64,000 nt of DNA from Ceratopteris richardii (lineage: Eukaryota > Streptophyta > Polypodiopsida > Polypodiales > Pteridaceae), in assembly GCA_020310875.1 (NCBI GenBank), contig CM035435.1, forward strand, positions 69,527,955 through 69,591,954, read 5' to 3'. Shown here in pieces: positions 22,019 through 32,035 of this stretch. Position 1 is the first letter of the stretch, and each line of letters opens with the position of its first letter. A program made the position numbers and the translations under genes. Under the pieces are notes generated by a model. The model made no database searches. It saw only the letters and a program-made list of their open reading frames with translations, and had not been told where the DNA came from.

Positions 22019-23221
22019 CCACACAAGTGACCACCAAGAGTGAAGGTAAGAAAAGGAAGAAGAGGGAGAATCTCTACTCAAGGTCCCTGAAACTTTTAAA
22101 AAGTATGAGATAGAAGACAGGAGAGTCATGATAAGAATGCCTAAACACGATGCTCAAGCAGGAGAGGCCTATGATAACAAAGAAACCACAAAGAAAATTG
22201 TCGTAGCCATAAAAAAGGAGAAGAAAAATGCACATACATTGGATATGACCTGACGGAAGAAGAAGAGCAAGAGTTGATAGCCTTGCTGAGAGAATACAGA
22301 GATGTATTTGCTTGGAGTTACAAGGACTTGAAAGGTGTAGACCCTAACATATGCTCACACATGATCCCCATGACCTCAGAGGCCAGACCCTCTAAACAGA
22401 AGCCATACACAATCAATGACAACTATGCTTCCAAGATCAAAGAAGAGATAGATCGCTTATTTGAAGCTGGATTTATCTATGAAATCGAGCACACTGAATG
22501 GGTTTCCCCCATCATAGTGGTGCCCAAAAAGAATGGCAAATTACGTGTGTGCATTAACTTGAAGAAGGTTAACGCAACCACTATCAGAGATAGTTATCTG
22601 CTTTTGATCACTGAGCATCTATTAGAAAGGGTAGCAGGCAAGGAAGTGTACATCTTCCTAGATGGGTTCTCTGGTTATAATCAAGTAACCATTGCACCAG
22701 AAGATTAGCATAAGACAGCTTTTGCCACAGAGTGGGACATATTTGCTTTTCGAGTAATGCCATTTGGTCTAACCAATGGGCTCGCAACCTTCCAGAGACT
22801 GATGTGCCATGTGTTTAAAGAGTTCCAGAGAAGAATTTGGAAGTCTATGTTGATGATCTCTATGCTCATTCTAACATTAGACAGACACATATACCTGAAC
22901 TCAGGCAAATTTGAGAAATGTAGAGAATATCAAGTCTGCCTGAACCCAAAAAACTGTGTTTTCATGGTCAGGGAAGGCAAGATTCTAGGACACATAGTGT
23001 CAAAGAACGGCATATCCACTGACGAAGAGAAAGTGAGGGCTATCACAGAACTACCTAAGCCAAAGAATGTCAAGGAAGTACAAGCTTTCATGGCGCATTG
23101 TGGTTATTACCAACGTTTTATACACATGTATGCCATCATTGCAAAGCCTCTGTACGGACTTCTGACCAATTTTGAGTGGACTGATGAATGTGAGAAATCT
23201 TTCAATGAGCTTAAACGGTGA
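22019..23221 (+). pseudogene. Gypsy-B reverse transcriptase
   Basis: Open blocks 22274-22708 and 22757-23221 in the same frame, separated by a TAG (22706). Motifs: DVFAWSYKDLKGV, GFIYEIEHTEWVSPIIVVPKKNGKLRVC, FLDGFSGYNQV (first catalytic Asp) and MPFGLTN. The catalytic YVDD (22846-22857) lies in a neighbouring frame, so two nearby frameshifts roughly compensate around it. The connection region (LGHIVSKNGI, YYQRFI, FEWTDECEKSF) follows. This is a typical Ty3/Gypsy RT and is inactive as it stands. Confidence 0.9.
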
Positions 23222-23326
23222 TTGTGTTCAGCACCAATCTTGACTACACCGGATTGGAACAGGCCATTCCATGTCCATGTGGATGCATCAACTTATGCTA
23301 TTCGATGTGTACTTGGATAGCCTACG
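23222..23326 (+). pseudogene. Gypsy-B RNase H, N-terminal stub
   Basis: Right after RT, the frame gives APILTTPDWNRPFHVHVDAS, the start of a Ty3/Gypsy RNase H with the first Asp. Recognisable homology stops about 20 codons later. The rest of RNase H and all integrase motifs are absent. Confidence 0.8.
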
Positions 23327-24286
23327 GGCTACTAGAAAAGGCACCAAATCCTGGTCCCTCCAGGAACCCACATGAAGATAATGATGTGATTCTTGTCCAA
23401 AGTTCTATGGTGTAGAAGATTATCACTCTAGACGAAGGTATAGCATTTAAAGAGGAGTTCCCTTCTTTTCCAAAGAGGATTCGAGGACAGCAAGCCGGGC
23501 AACACACGACATCGAGGAGGCCTATAATCAAGAAGCGTGAGCACCAACCTGTGCACTATGAAGTGCCTCGTGGTATGAAGCAGATCTGGATACGCAATGG
23601 TAGAAAACCCACGGCTCTAGAGACAGATTCTCAAAGAAGCCAACAAGCCACACCGTCAAGGATTACAAAGAAGGATTCCCTAGGCAACACTCTAGACTTA
23701 CCATTTCTATTTGGGTTCCTAAGCAGTCAATGAAGGCTATCCCCAATGCTCGACAGATATGGGTGCCCAAGACCTGCTTACAAGCTCAAATAGCTTCATC
23801 TCCATTCACAAGAACGAATCAACACTCACAAGCACTCTTGGCAAACATCTCAGGGCAGACACCTACACCCCACACCATTACATCTTCGGTCAAACCTAGG
23901 AATATCGGGGAATGCATACCCAAAAGGTCCCAAATCCAACACAAGCCAGTCCACAAACCTTTACATGTCATCATTGCTAAAAGCTATGAATCCACAATCA
24001 AAGTTTGGAGACTTAAACCCTGCATCAAACCCCCCGACCCAATTTTGTAAATCCGTCCACTCTGATGTAGGTGCATTCTGAGCACATTGCACACCCAAAA
24101 GTATGCATCTAGGATGACTCTAACCTACTAACCAACATTCACGCCCATCACGAACATTTCACCCCTAACCACTTGGAATGTCATGTTAGTATTGTAGAGG
24201 GAACACCGTAACATCATGTTTCCTATGCAACACTAATGTGCCTCTCTTCTTCTAGCGGATAACCATCAACAGCTACAAGAAGTCTC
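23327..24286 (+). other. Unassigned Gypsy-B segment where integrase is expected
   Basis: Two short open stretches (23551-23733 and 23730-24050) with repeated W-(I/V)-P-K-like words (QIWVPK) but no HHCC zinc finger and no D,D-35-E core. The last 100 bases look like the 3' end of an intron: CTAAT, a pyrimidine run and CTTCTTCTAG ending at 24255. Confidence 0.55.
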
Positions 24287-26713
24287 ATGGCAGAAGTGGC
24301 AGGCCCGAGCTCCCAAGCAGGCACTAGTTCTCAAGTCGATCAGGAGACCATGCCCATGGAGGCCCCACTGACAGCTAGGCCTGAAGAATATCTGAATGTG
24401 AGACGAATTCCCATCTTGGATCCACCGAGTGGCTTAACAGAAAGAGTAAAAGGGAACTCCCATTGGTTCAATGAGATGCCAGGAGATTTGGGGGATGCAG
24501 ACCATATCTGGGAGTCTAATTTGGAATTTGGACGTGTGGTGGATATTTTAGTTCTTCTCAAGAGAATTTGAATCACTACAAAACGTAGCACCTCTTCAAG
24601 ATATTTGGCAGAAAGCAGGTTTGAAGGACTAATTTAGGGCATCCTACCTAAGCCAAATTTCCTCAAATGTTACTATTTGATTGCAACTCTTAAAGCTACA
24701 GGATATCATGATCAGTCAGGCACATTCCTTGTGCCCTCTCTATCAAACCACGAAGAAATGAAAAATTTTGAGTTGAACATAACTCTAATTAAGGAGGCCC
24801 TCCAAATGTACGGCACCCATGTGCCCTTTGATCGAGACCCTTTGATACCGGAATCTATGAAGAACAGTAAGCTCAAGAAGTTGAAAGATATGTGTGCCCT
24901 CACTCCAAACATTGCCATATCGTTGCGCATGTGCCTTCAGCACTTTGCATTTCCTGCTCAAGACCGATTCACATAGCCTCACAAGAAGATTTTGTACGGG
25001 CTATACCTAGTGGAGACAGGGAGTCTACCTATTAAAATGCCAAAGTGGATCCTCGATCAATTATATGAAGCAGGCAAACGAGGAGTAAGGAAGCCCTCTT
25101 TGAATGGTTACTGTGCCATTACCAAAATCATATACAGATGCCTAGCTTATGATGTGCTGATCGCGTAGGCACTTACTTACTCACAGCTGCAGTTCTTCCA
25201 AGGACGAAAACCAGGGGTTCAACCAGCTAAACGGATGTGTGGATCTCTTTCCCATGTCCCAATTCCTTGCGAGTCCACCATGGAAACCTCCCTTAGAGAA
25301 GAAGAACAGGTGGCCCCATTCACTATCCGTCTCCAACAATCACAGTCAGAGGGGATTACACAACCCACTCCATCAGCCCCTTCGTTACCCACAGATGTTG
25401 TTGCCTCCGTGAATGGATTGGCGAAAGATACCTCCTTTGATTTTGAGACCTTCTTGCAAACAACGCAACTATCTGATGGTGAGTTCTTTTCAGACACGGA
25501 AGGTCCCGGATCATCATCCCATAGAGGATGCCCACATCACGAAGAACAAAGAGTATGTTGGGAGGATGAAGCACAACACACTCACGTTGAAGACACACAT
25601 GAACAAGAGGCGGCACCGGGGCATGAATCAAAGGAGAGTGAAGAGGAAGCCCCTGCATACACTACTCAAATCAGACAACTATACGAAACTATCAAACAAG
25701 TACAAAAGAGGCACAAATTGTCAGAAGAGGCAAACAGAGCAATGGTGAATCAGATGCTACAAGCAGAAAATGTGGACCCTCACTTCATCAAATCTTTGAA
25801 TCTTCTGGCAGACACGTGTGGGATTGTAGAAGCTATGCAGACTATGGTGCATCTTACTCCCCTTCAATATGACCAACGAAGACTGGATACACGACCGCAA
25901 AGGGGTAAGATGATTCATATTGAAGTTTCCTCCTCACTCCCTACCACAACTCAAGAAGACATTCACATGACCAGCCCCATTGACACTAGTGCCCCCGACA
26001 AAAGCACACAAACACTAGCTCCACCATCACCGCCCATCCATCCCACCGAAACCCTCACCATGAACATTCTTGAACAACCAGTCTCCACATTTCATGAACC
26101 TACATCACACATCACCCTTTCTCCAGCCCTACCTTTTCCTACATCCACCATTTCTAGCCAATTTTCCGAACCTCAGATAGATCATCCTGCCACTCATCAA
26201 ACCATAATAGGTCACCCTTCTTATCTACCAATTATGGGACATCCACTTGTCTCTACCCAATCATCAACACCATCATTTCCCCTCATTACAACTTTCCCTC
26301 TTTCCCACTGACCACCCATTGTGCCCCCCTGAACCTCCTCAAAACCAATACAAACCACCTTGCCTCAATTTTGGGAAATCCTTGTAAATATGATGCAACA
26401 AATTGATGATTATAATAGGAATCCCCTTTCCCATCCCACCTCACCAAGCTTCACGTCCACCAGTGACACACCACCCACCATTCCAATATTCACGATTCAC
26501 ACTTCACACACAATCACGTTCGACCCCATGGACATTTCACCCTCCATAGAACCACCCACCACCTCTTTCATTTCAGCATCACCACATTTCACTTCACTCA
26601 CATCACCACTTCCAACCACTATAGGCACAACATCCACCTTTCCCTTCCCATTTCCCGACCCCTTGCATCTTCCACCACTACCTCTACATCCACTTCATTT
26701 AGTAATGCATTAG
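24287..26713 (+). pseudogene. Gypsy-B extra 3' ORF, first half: globular N-terminus and Pro/Thr-rich region
   Basis: It starts with MAEVAGPSSQAGTSSQ at 24287. Most of it is in one frame (blocks 24287-24571, 24677-24976, 25235-26311, 26360-26713) with a handful of stops and an apparent frameshift near 24560. A folded-looking segment (about 24380-25200) contains the words VLVPSL-type, THVPFDRDPLIPES and MCALTPNIAISL. It then becomes charged (25235-25950) and finally very rich in Pro, Thr, Ser and His (25950-26710). I do not recognise the family: no integrase, envelope signal peptide or transmembrane segment is evident. It lies where Athila/Tat-group elements carry an extra ORF. Confidence 0.6.
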
Positions 26714-26718
26714 ACACC

Positions 26719-27315
26719 ATGTTCGAAGCGGCCACGCAGCTGAAACAGGAATATCAATTATTGGAAGGGAACAAAAAAGAATTATGTAATCGGTCTGCCC
26801 ACCTCCGAGCACATGTCAAGGCTTTGGAGTTGCGTAATACTGAATTGCAACAACAGTATACCTCACTCCAGCAATCTTATGCGGAGATTGAGGCAAAATA
26901 TACAGAGGCAGGTAAAGTGACTAAGGAGCAACTCAGAGATCAACTAGCCCACAACGATAGATTACAAAGAAACATGGCATTGTTTCACCGACACCTAGCA
27001 GCTGCCCAGGAAGAGAATAGAAGGCTACAACAACAAAATCAAGAAAATCTGGAAGCCGCCATTGAAAACACTCCAGGGGAGCCCATAGATCCGGCTAAGT
27101 TTCAGGCTCTTCCCTCAAAAAATATTGAGCAGATATTAGAAAATTATGCAAAACTCTTGGAAGTGCACGACCGACTTGTAGATCAGGTGAAGGAAATACA
27201 AAGACAAACAGTGCCCACGCCACATATAATAGAACCTCGAGAGATGGTGAGCATCACTACTTCACCCCTGCCAGAATCTTCAACTGACAACAAGCTGCTT
27301 GCGCTCCGAAAATAG
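26719..27315 (+). CDS. Gypsy-B extra 3' ORF, coiled-coil segment
   Basis: 198 open codons from ATG 26719. The first about 120 residues are a strongly predicted coiled coil by eye (LELRNTELQQQYTSLQQSY, EENRRLQQQNQENLE), Gln/Glu-rich, without Pro. After a short Pro-containing hinge a second helix follows (KNIEQILENYAKLLEVHDRL). It is one frame away from the upstream block, so the original protein probably joined both. The function is unknown; oligomerisation is a reasonable guess. Confidence 0.65.
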   Translation: MFEAATQLKQEYQLLEGNKKELCNRSAHLRAHVKALELRNTELQQQYTSLQQSYAEIEAKYTEAGKVTKEQLRDQLAHNDRLQRNMALFHRHLAAAQEENRRLQQQNQENLEAAIENTPGEPIDPAKFQALPSKNIEQILENYAKLLEVHDRLVDQVKEIQRQTVPTPHIIEPREMVSITTSPLPESSTDNKLLALRK

Positions 27316-28491
27316 GTCACTGAGCTAAACATGAAGTTATTACAATACGAACGACCACCACCGCCACCTGATCAACTGTCAAAAGAAGAAGCAGTTACCA
27401 TTCCCATTGAAGAGACCTTTGAAGATAATTATGAACCTCAACCTCTTCCAGGAGGCAAGGTCACTGATGACAGACAAGGCACATATGAGGAACCCCCTCC
27501 AGCATGGATGAAACAAGAAGAGGAGATGGGTCAAACTCACGAAGAGCGCATATCCACTCAAATGCTAGCCATGAAAGCTATTGAAGAGACAATACTTCAA
27601 TCAGCATACTTCAAGCACTTGGCTCCCAGATGACTCATAACTAGTTCAAAATTACAGTATAAGCCTTACTTTGTGCTATTGGTAGATTACAATGCTGAGA
27701 TCAAATGAGTCACCAATCAGTTTCCTTCATTTGCAACACAATTTCAACCAGAGGACATCCGGGGCGTAGTGAGAAAAGGTGCCATCTTCCAACCCATCTG
27801 GCGGCAAATGTTATTGGAGACTTATCCAGAGATGCTCCGAACATGGGACCATGCCCCCATGCACTTAAAGTATAATCCATGCTATGGGCCAGTGCAACGA
27901 AGACGATCATAGAAAGCCTTTGCTATAAAAGTTCAAAATCACACTAATTGCAAGCAATGGCTCAACTACCCCTCCATTGCTCCACCACAAGGCACACCAT
28001 CCATAGCCTACATAATGGCTACAATCAGACACTGAATGCCACGACTACAACCCATGAACGATGTCGCCGCTCAGATGATGCTAAAGATCCTAGACATGAT
28101 GCAAATAGTACTAAAGACTTTTCGCAATGTATGTAACATCCAGCCTCCGATCCCCGGCTTTATAAATGGTAATTATGACTTACTCTATGATATGAGCACA
28201 ACCCCTAGTATTCGGGTTGCTTATGCTTGGCATGCAAGGATCAGATATCTCCCAGCTTGCTATAAACAAACATTTGATGATATGTTTACCACTGGGTCCT
28301 GGGAATCTCACTCTGAAGTGTTCGTGACACGACCAACCCATCTTCTACAGCTATTTGCATGTGACCAAACTATGCATTCAGAGCTATATACAATACCACA
28401 ACCTAACATTCTGGGCATAGTTAATTGGGATGCTCTTCAAAGAGATCTATCCAGGGGACTCAGGATCAGAGAACAGGAGCTAGCCACATGA
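27316..28491 (+). pseudogene. Gypsy-B extra 3' ORF, acidic segment and C-terminal domain (first copy)
   Basis: Same frame as the coiled coil. An acidic Pro-rich part (27331-27633) is followed, after stops at 27631, about 27706, 27910 and 28033, by a conserved-looking domain (28075-28490) with GFINGNYDLLYDMST, WHARIRYLPACYKQTF and NWDALQRDLSRGLRIREQEL. I do not recognise the domain. It is repeated immediately downstream. Confidence 0.6.
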
Positions 28492-28900
28492 TGCTAAAGA
28501 TCCTGGACATGATGCAAATAGTATTAAAGACTTTCCGCAATGTACGTAACATCCAGCCTTCAATCTCGGGCTTTATAAATGGTAACTATGACTTACTCTA
28601 TGATATGAGCACAACCCCTAGTATTCGGGTTGCTTATGCATGGCATGCAAGGATTAGATATCTCCCAGCTTGCTATAAACAAACATTTGACAATATGTTT
28701 ACCACTGGGTTTTGGGAATCTCACTCTGAAGTGTTCATGCCACAACCAACTCATCTTCTACAATTATTTGCATGCAAACAGACTATGCATTCAGAGCTAT
28801 ATACAACACCACAATCTGACATGCCTGGTGCGGTTAATTGGGATGCTCTTCAAAGAGATCTGATCAGGGGACTAAGGATCAGAGAACAAGAGTTAGCCAC
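28075..28900 (+). repeat. 413-bp tandem duplication of the 3' ORF C-terminal domain
   Basis: Bases from 28075 are repeated from 28488 (ATGATGCTAAAGATCCT in both). The copies differ at scattered positions, so the event is not recent. The period 413 is not a multiple of three, which puts the second copy in a different frame (open 28425-28967). Confidence 0.92.
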
Positions 28901-28967
28901 CGACATAGTCCAGCACTACATTGATCACCCCGTGGAGCATAGGTCTGTCAGAGATGACAGACGCTAG
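28488..28967 (+). pseudogene. Gypsy-B extra 3' ORF, C-terminal domain (second copy, native end)
   Basis: The second copy keeps what looks like the true end of the protein: after REQELAT it continues DIVQHYIDHPVEHRSVRDD and stops at 28965, just before the polypurine tract. Differences from copy one are mostly conservative, which suggests the domain was under selection before or between duplications. Confidence 0.6.
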
Positions 28968-28980
28968 GGGGGGGGGAGAG
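28966..28980 (+). other. Gypsy-B polypurine tract
   Basis: An A, a run of ten G and then AGAG, directly abutting TGTTGGC of the 3' LTR. Confidence 0.9.
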
Positions 28981-29541
28981 TGTTGGCATCATCTTGGAAG
29001 AAGCAAGTACAGGCAACCAATCAAATTTTTTCAATCCTCACAGTATTTTAAAAGTGATTCTCATCACTGAAAACCATTGTAAATACCGTTTCGCCTTTTT
29101 GTAGCTCCATTTTGTGCAAGCCCAGGAGTCCTTGAGCTTGAGGAGCTTTAGAAGTATTTGCCTACCAAGATTCATAATTTTCGGAGCTCGTTTGAGCCTC
29201 CAAAATAGCTTAGGGACATAATTTTTAACTAGGCTGGACACTAGGTCTGAATAGGACCAAAGCTAGTCAAAAACTATAAATAGAGCTAGAGAGCTCATTT
29301 TTGAGGTTAGCTTGTTGTAGATTTGAACTTGTATGAGAACTCTTTTGCAATAGAAGTGATTCCATTGTCTCTCTCTCTCTCTCTCTTTGTTCTTGACGTG
29401 TGTGCATGTGTGTGTATGTGTGTGCATGTTTGTGTGCTTCTCACTCACACACTTGTGCCATCACTTGTTCAAGGTCTTTATACCATCCTCATGTCTTCCC
29501 AGATTGACATTACAGGAGGTGCTACTCTTCACTGAGCTACA
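28981..29541 (+). repeat. Gypsy-B 3' LTR
   Basis: Runs from TGTTGGCATCATCTTGG to CTGAGCTACA and pairs with 15573-16130. The following bases return to the interrupted Copia-2 coding sequence. Confidence 0.95.
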
Positions 29542-30330
29542 GTACTTGAATACCCTTTTGGCTGCAACAAGATGAGGTACTCTTGGTGCTTGCAAAAATT
29601 GAGATAACACTCCAATTACATGTGCAATATCTGGTCTTGTCATAGTAGCATGCAAGAGAGAGCCAATTATTGACCTATGCATGGTGACATCCTTCAATTC
29701 TTCACCTTCATGAGAACTTAGTTTAACATTTACTTCTAATGGATTTGAAATGGGCTTGCAATTACACAAGCCAAATTTCTTCAAAAGATCTAGAATGTAT
29801 TTCCTCTACATCAAGTATATACCTTCTTCTGTATATATTACTTCAATCTTAAGGAAGTACCTTAAAATCCCTAAATATGAGATTTTAAACTCACATCCAA
29901 GCTTCCTTTTTATGTCCTTGATGTTGGCTTCATCATCCCCTGCAATGATCAAATCATCAACATATATCCAAATGGACATAATGTTGCCACCTTCCTTCTT
30001 CACAAAGAGTGATGGGTCTGCATGACTCTGATTGTATCCACATTTTACCAAGTCATCCATGATTCTTTGGTTCCAAGCTCTTGGGGCTTGCTTGAGTCCA
30101 TAAAGAGCCTTCTTTAGCCTGCATACATGATGTGTCAACCTTCATCTTCAAAGCCTTGGGGCTGCTCCATGAAGACTACCTCTTCAAGTTCTCCATTTAG
30201 GAAAGCATTCTTCACATCCAACTGGTACATCTTCCAACCTTTCAAGGCTGAAATTGCAATCAAACTTCTGATGGTGGACATCTTAGCTATTGGACTGAAT
30301 GTTCCCTCAAAGTCTATGCCATAGGTTCTG
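29542..30330 (-). pseudogene. Copia-2 reverse transcriptase (split by Gypsy-B and by a second LTR element)
   Basis: The minus-strand translation gives clear Ty1/Copia RT: QLDVKNAFLNGE, EQPQGFE, LKKALYGLKQAPRAW, WIYVDDLIIAGDD (catalytic YVDD), RPDIAHVIGVLSQF, AAKRVFKY. A stop at about 29806 (in the MRKYILD region) and a frameshift near 30140 break it. It ends at 30330, where the next LTR begins; the N-terminal part of Copia-2 was not found to the right. Confidence 0.9.
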
Positions 30331-32035
30331 TGTGTGAGTGATAATACACTCTAATGCACAAATATGTATTGAATTCTAAAGTATGAATTGACGCCAGGAA
30401 TTGCATATACACAAAAATATGACTCCATTCGATTTGGATCATACAGACAATAATGAATTTCCATATGGAGTACTTAACGATACAAAAGAATGTGTATCCT
30501 TATGCACGCTTGTGAGAACCAGATTGTGCATGTGAACCTCTTTTAGTCGAGTGTGAAGTTCTCCTTCCATGAACTAAATATGTACCATATAGTATATCAT
30601 TAATGTATAAGCAAAATGAGTTGTTTATGCAACTTGCATAAAATCATCGTTGAGGTGCTAATCTGCCATAAAACTATCAACATAGAGAATTTTTGGCATA
30701 TATAACACTCGGATATTCTATACATAAAACATAGGTGGCAGCTCCAGTTTATACACACATAGATATATGTGTCATGAACCATGAGTAGCTTCCTTTGGAT
30801 CCAGTAGCAATCTTCAAATATCTGTAGCTTAAGAATATAGCAACCAATGTCTACAAACGTCGACATGTACCATACACATCACAAAGACCGATCACATCAA
30901 TGTAATATGATAGATTCAAGGTTGATATTATATATGTAACTTTGCTCCTGCAGTCATCGAACTTCGACAGCAACAAACGAGTTTTGAGATTCTATCTAGT
31001 GCAATTCTATATAAAGACAAACAAGTACAATCATAGAGACATTCTATGTCTTCAAAATAAAGCGCACATCAGACTGTATAGATGGTTCTAGCACACATAT
31101 AGGTGTTGCGATATTCTGCAATCACTAACCTAAATGGAGTATGAATCAAAGTGAGCACAACTATCAATTGAATAGATCACAGAGTTTGTATGAATGTTAA
31201 TTCTTCATGCATTGATTTCCTTCATGAATTAAGGAGTAGAATATGTATAAGTATTGAAACGTTAAGTTTCTGATGCTCCTTCTATGAAATACATGAGTTC
31301 ACTATCTTTATGAATTAACTACAAATTATGTGCATGTATAGAGATCATAAAGTGTTGTTGCCTATCATAAAATACTCATCATGAATTAAGATGAGTGGTC
31401 CCTTCAACCTCATATGAATGGTGATGTGGAAGCCTAAAGCTATCTTGCTTACATAGTATATTCTCTACTTAAACTATGAGTTGCACAGTAATCTAAACAC
31501 GTCAGTGTCGTAAAGTGAAATATGGTACTGTAGTTCTCTCTACATGATGCATCAAGAAAGATAAGACATGGTTGCTGCACGCAGAGATTGAGAGAGTGAC
31601 AAGGGGTCAACATGACATCATATAACAAAAGTACAGTGTCTCCCATCTTTCTATTGAAGTATAATGGTTTATATACAATGATGTCAAGCAGCAAAGCTCA
31701 TTGCGAGTGAGCTTCTTTCTAAAAAAACAATGTAGGTTGATTTCCTTGATTTGAGGACAACTCTCCGTTCGTCACCATACAACCTTGATTTAGGGAGTGA
31801 TCATGCTAATTGCATACTATGAAGAAAAATTCTTTTTTTTTTTACTTCATTTTTATATGTGACGGGTCATATGGATTATTTATGGTACTAAGGGCATATG
31901 GGAAAGTGTTGATGGGATAGATCATCGTTAAGTCTAGATTCATATGGTAATATGTTTGATGAGCTTCTCTTGCAAAAGTACTATGAAAATAAGAACTCTA
32001 AAAACTGATGGATTTGTAGATTACTTTCTCCAACA
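30331..32035 (-). repeat. LTR-A of the tandem element (about 1.7 kb)
   Basis: On the plus strand it begins TGTGTGAGTGATAATACAC and ends CTCCAACA. It is about 230 bp longer than LTR-B; the largest difference is near 30600-30700. Confidence 0.88.

Larger units (their letters stand above)
15573..29541 (+). mobile_element. Gypsy-B: Ty3/Gypsy retrotransposon with long 3' extra coding region
   Basis: It is 14 kb with two LTRs of about 560 bp and a near-perfect TSD (GTACC at 15568-15572, GTACT at 29542-29546) inside the Copia-2 RT/RNase H region. Order: 5' LTR, leader with 18-bp minisatellite, gag with two zinc knuckles, linker, protease, RT, stub of RNase H, about 0.95 kb unassigned, a 4.7-kb once-coding region, polypurine tract and 3' LTR. 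No integrase was found. The PBS is deleted. The general plan (tRNA-Asp family, extra 3' ORF) resembles the Athila/Tat group, but the 3' ORF is not one I recognise. Confidence 0.9.

Noticed and set aside
24287..28967. Envelope gene interpretation of the extra Gypsy-B ORF
   Set aside because: No signal peptide, no transmembrane helix and no furin-like site visible; position alone is not enough.
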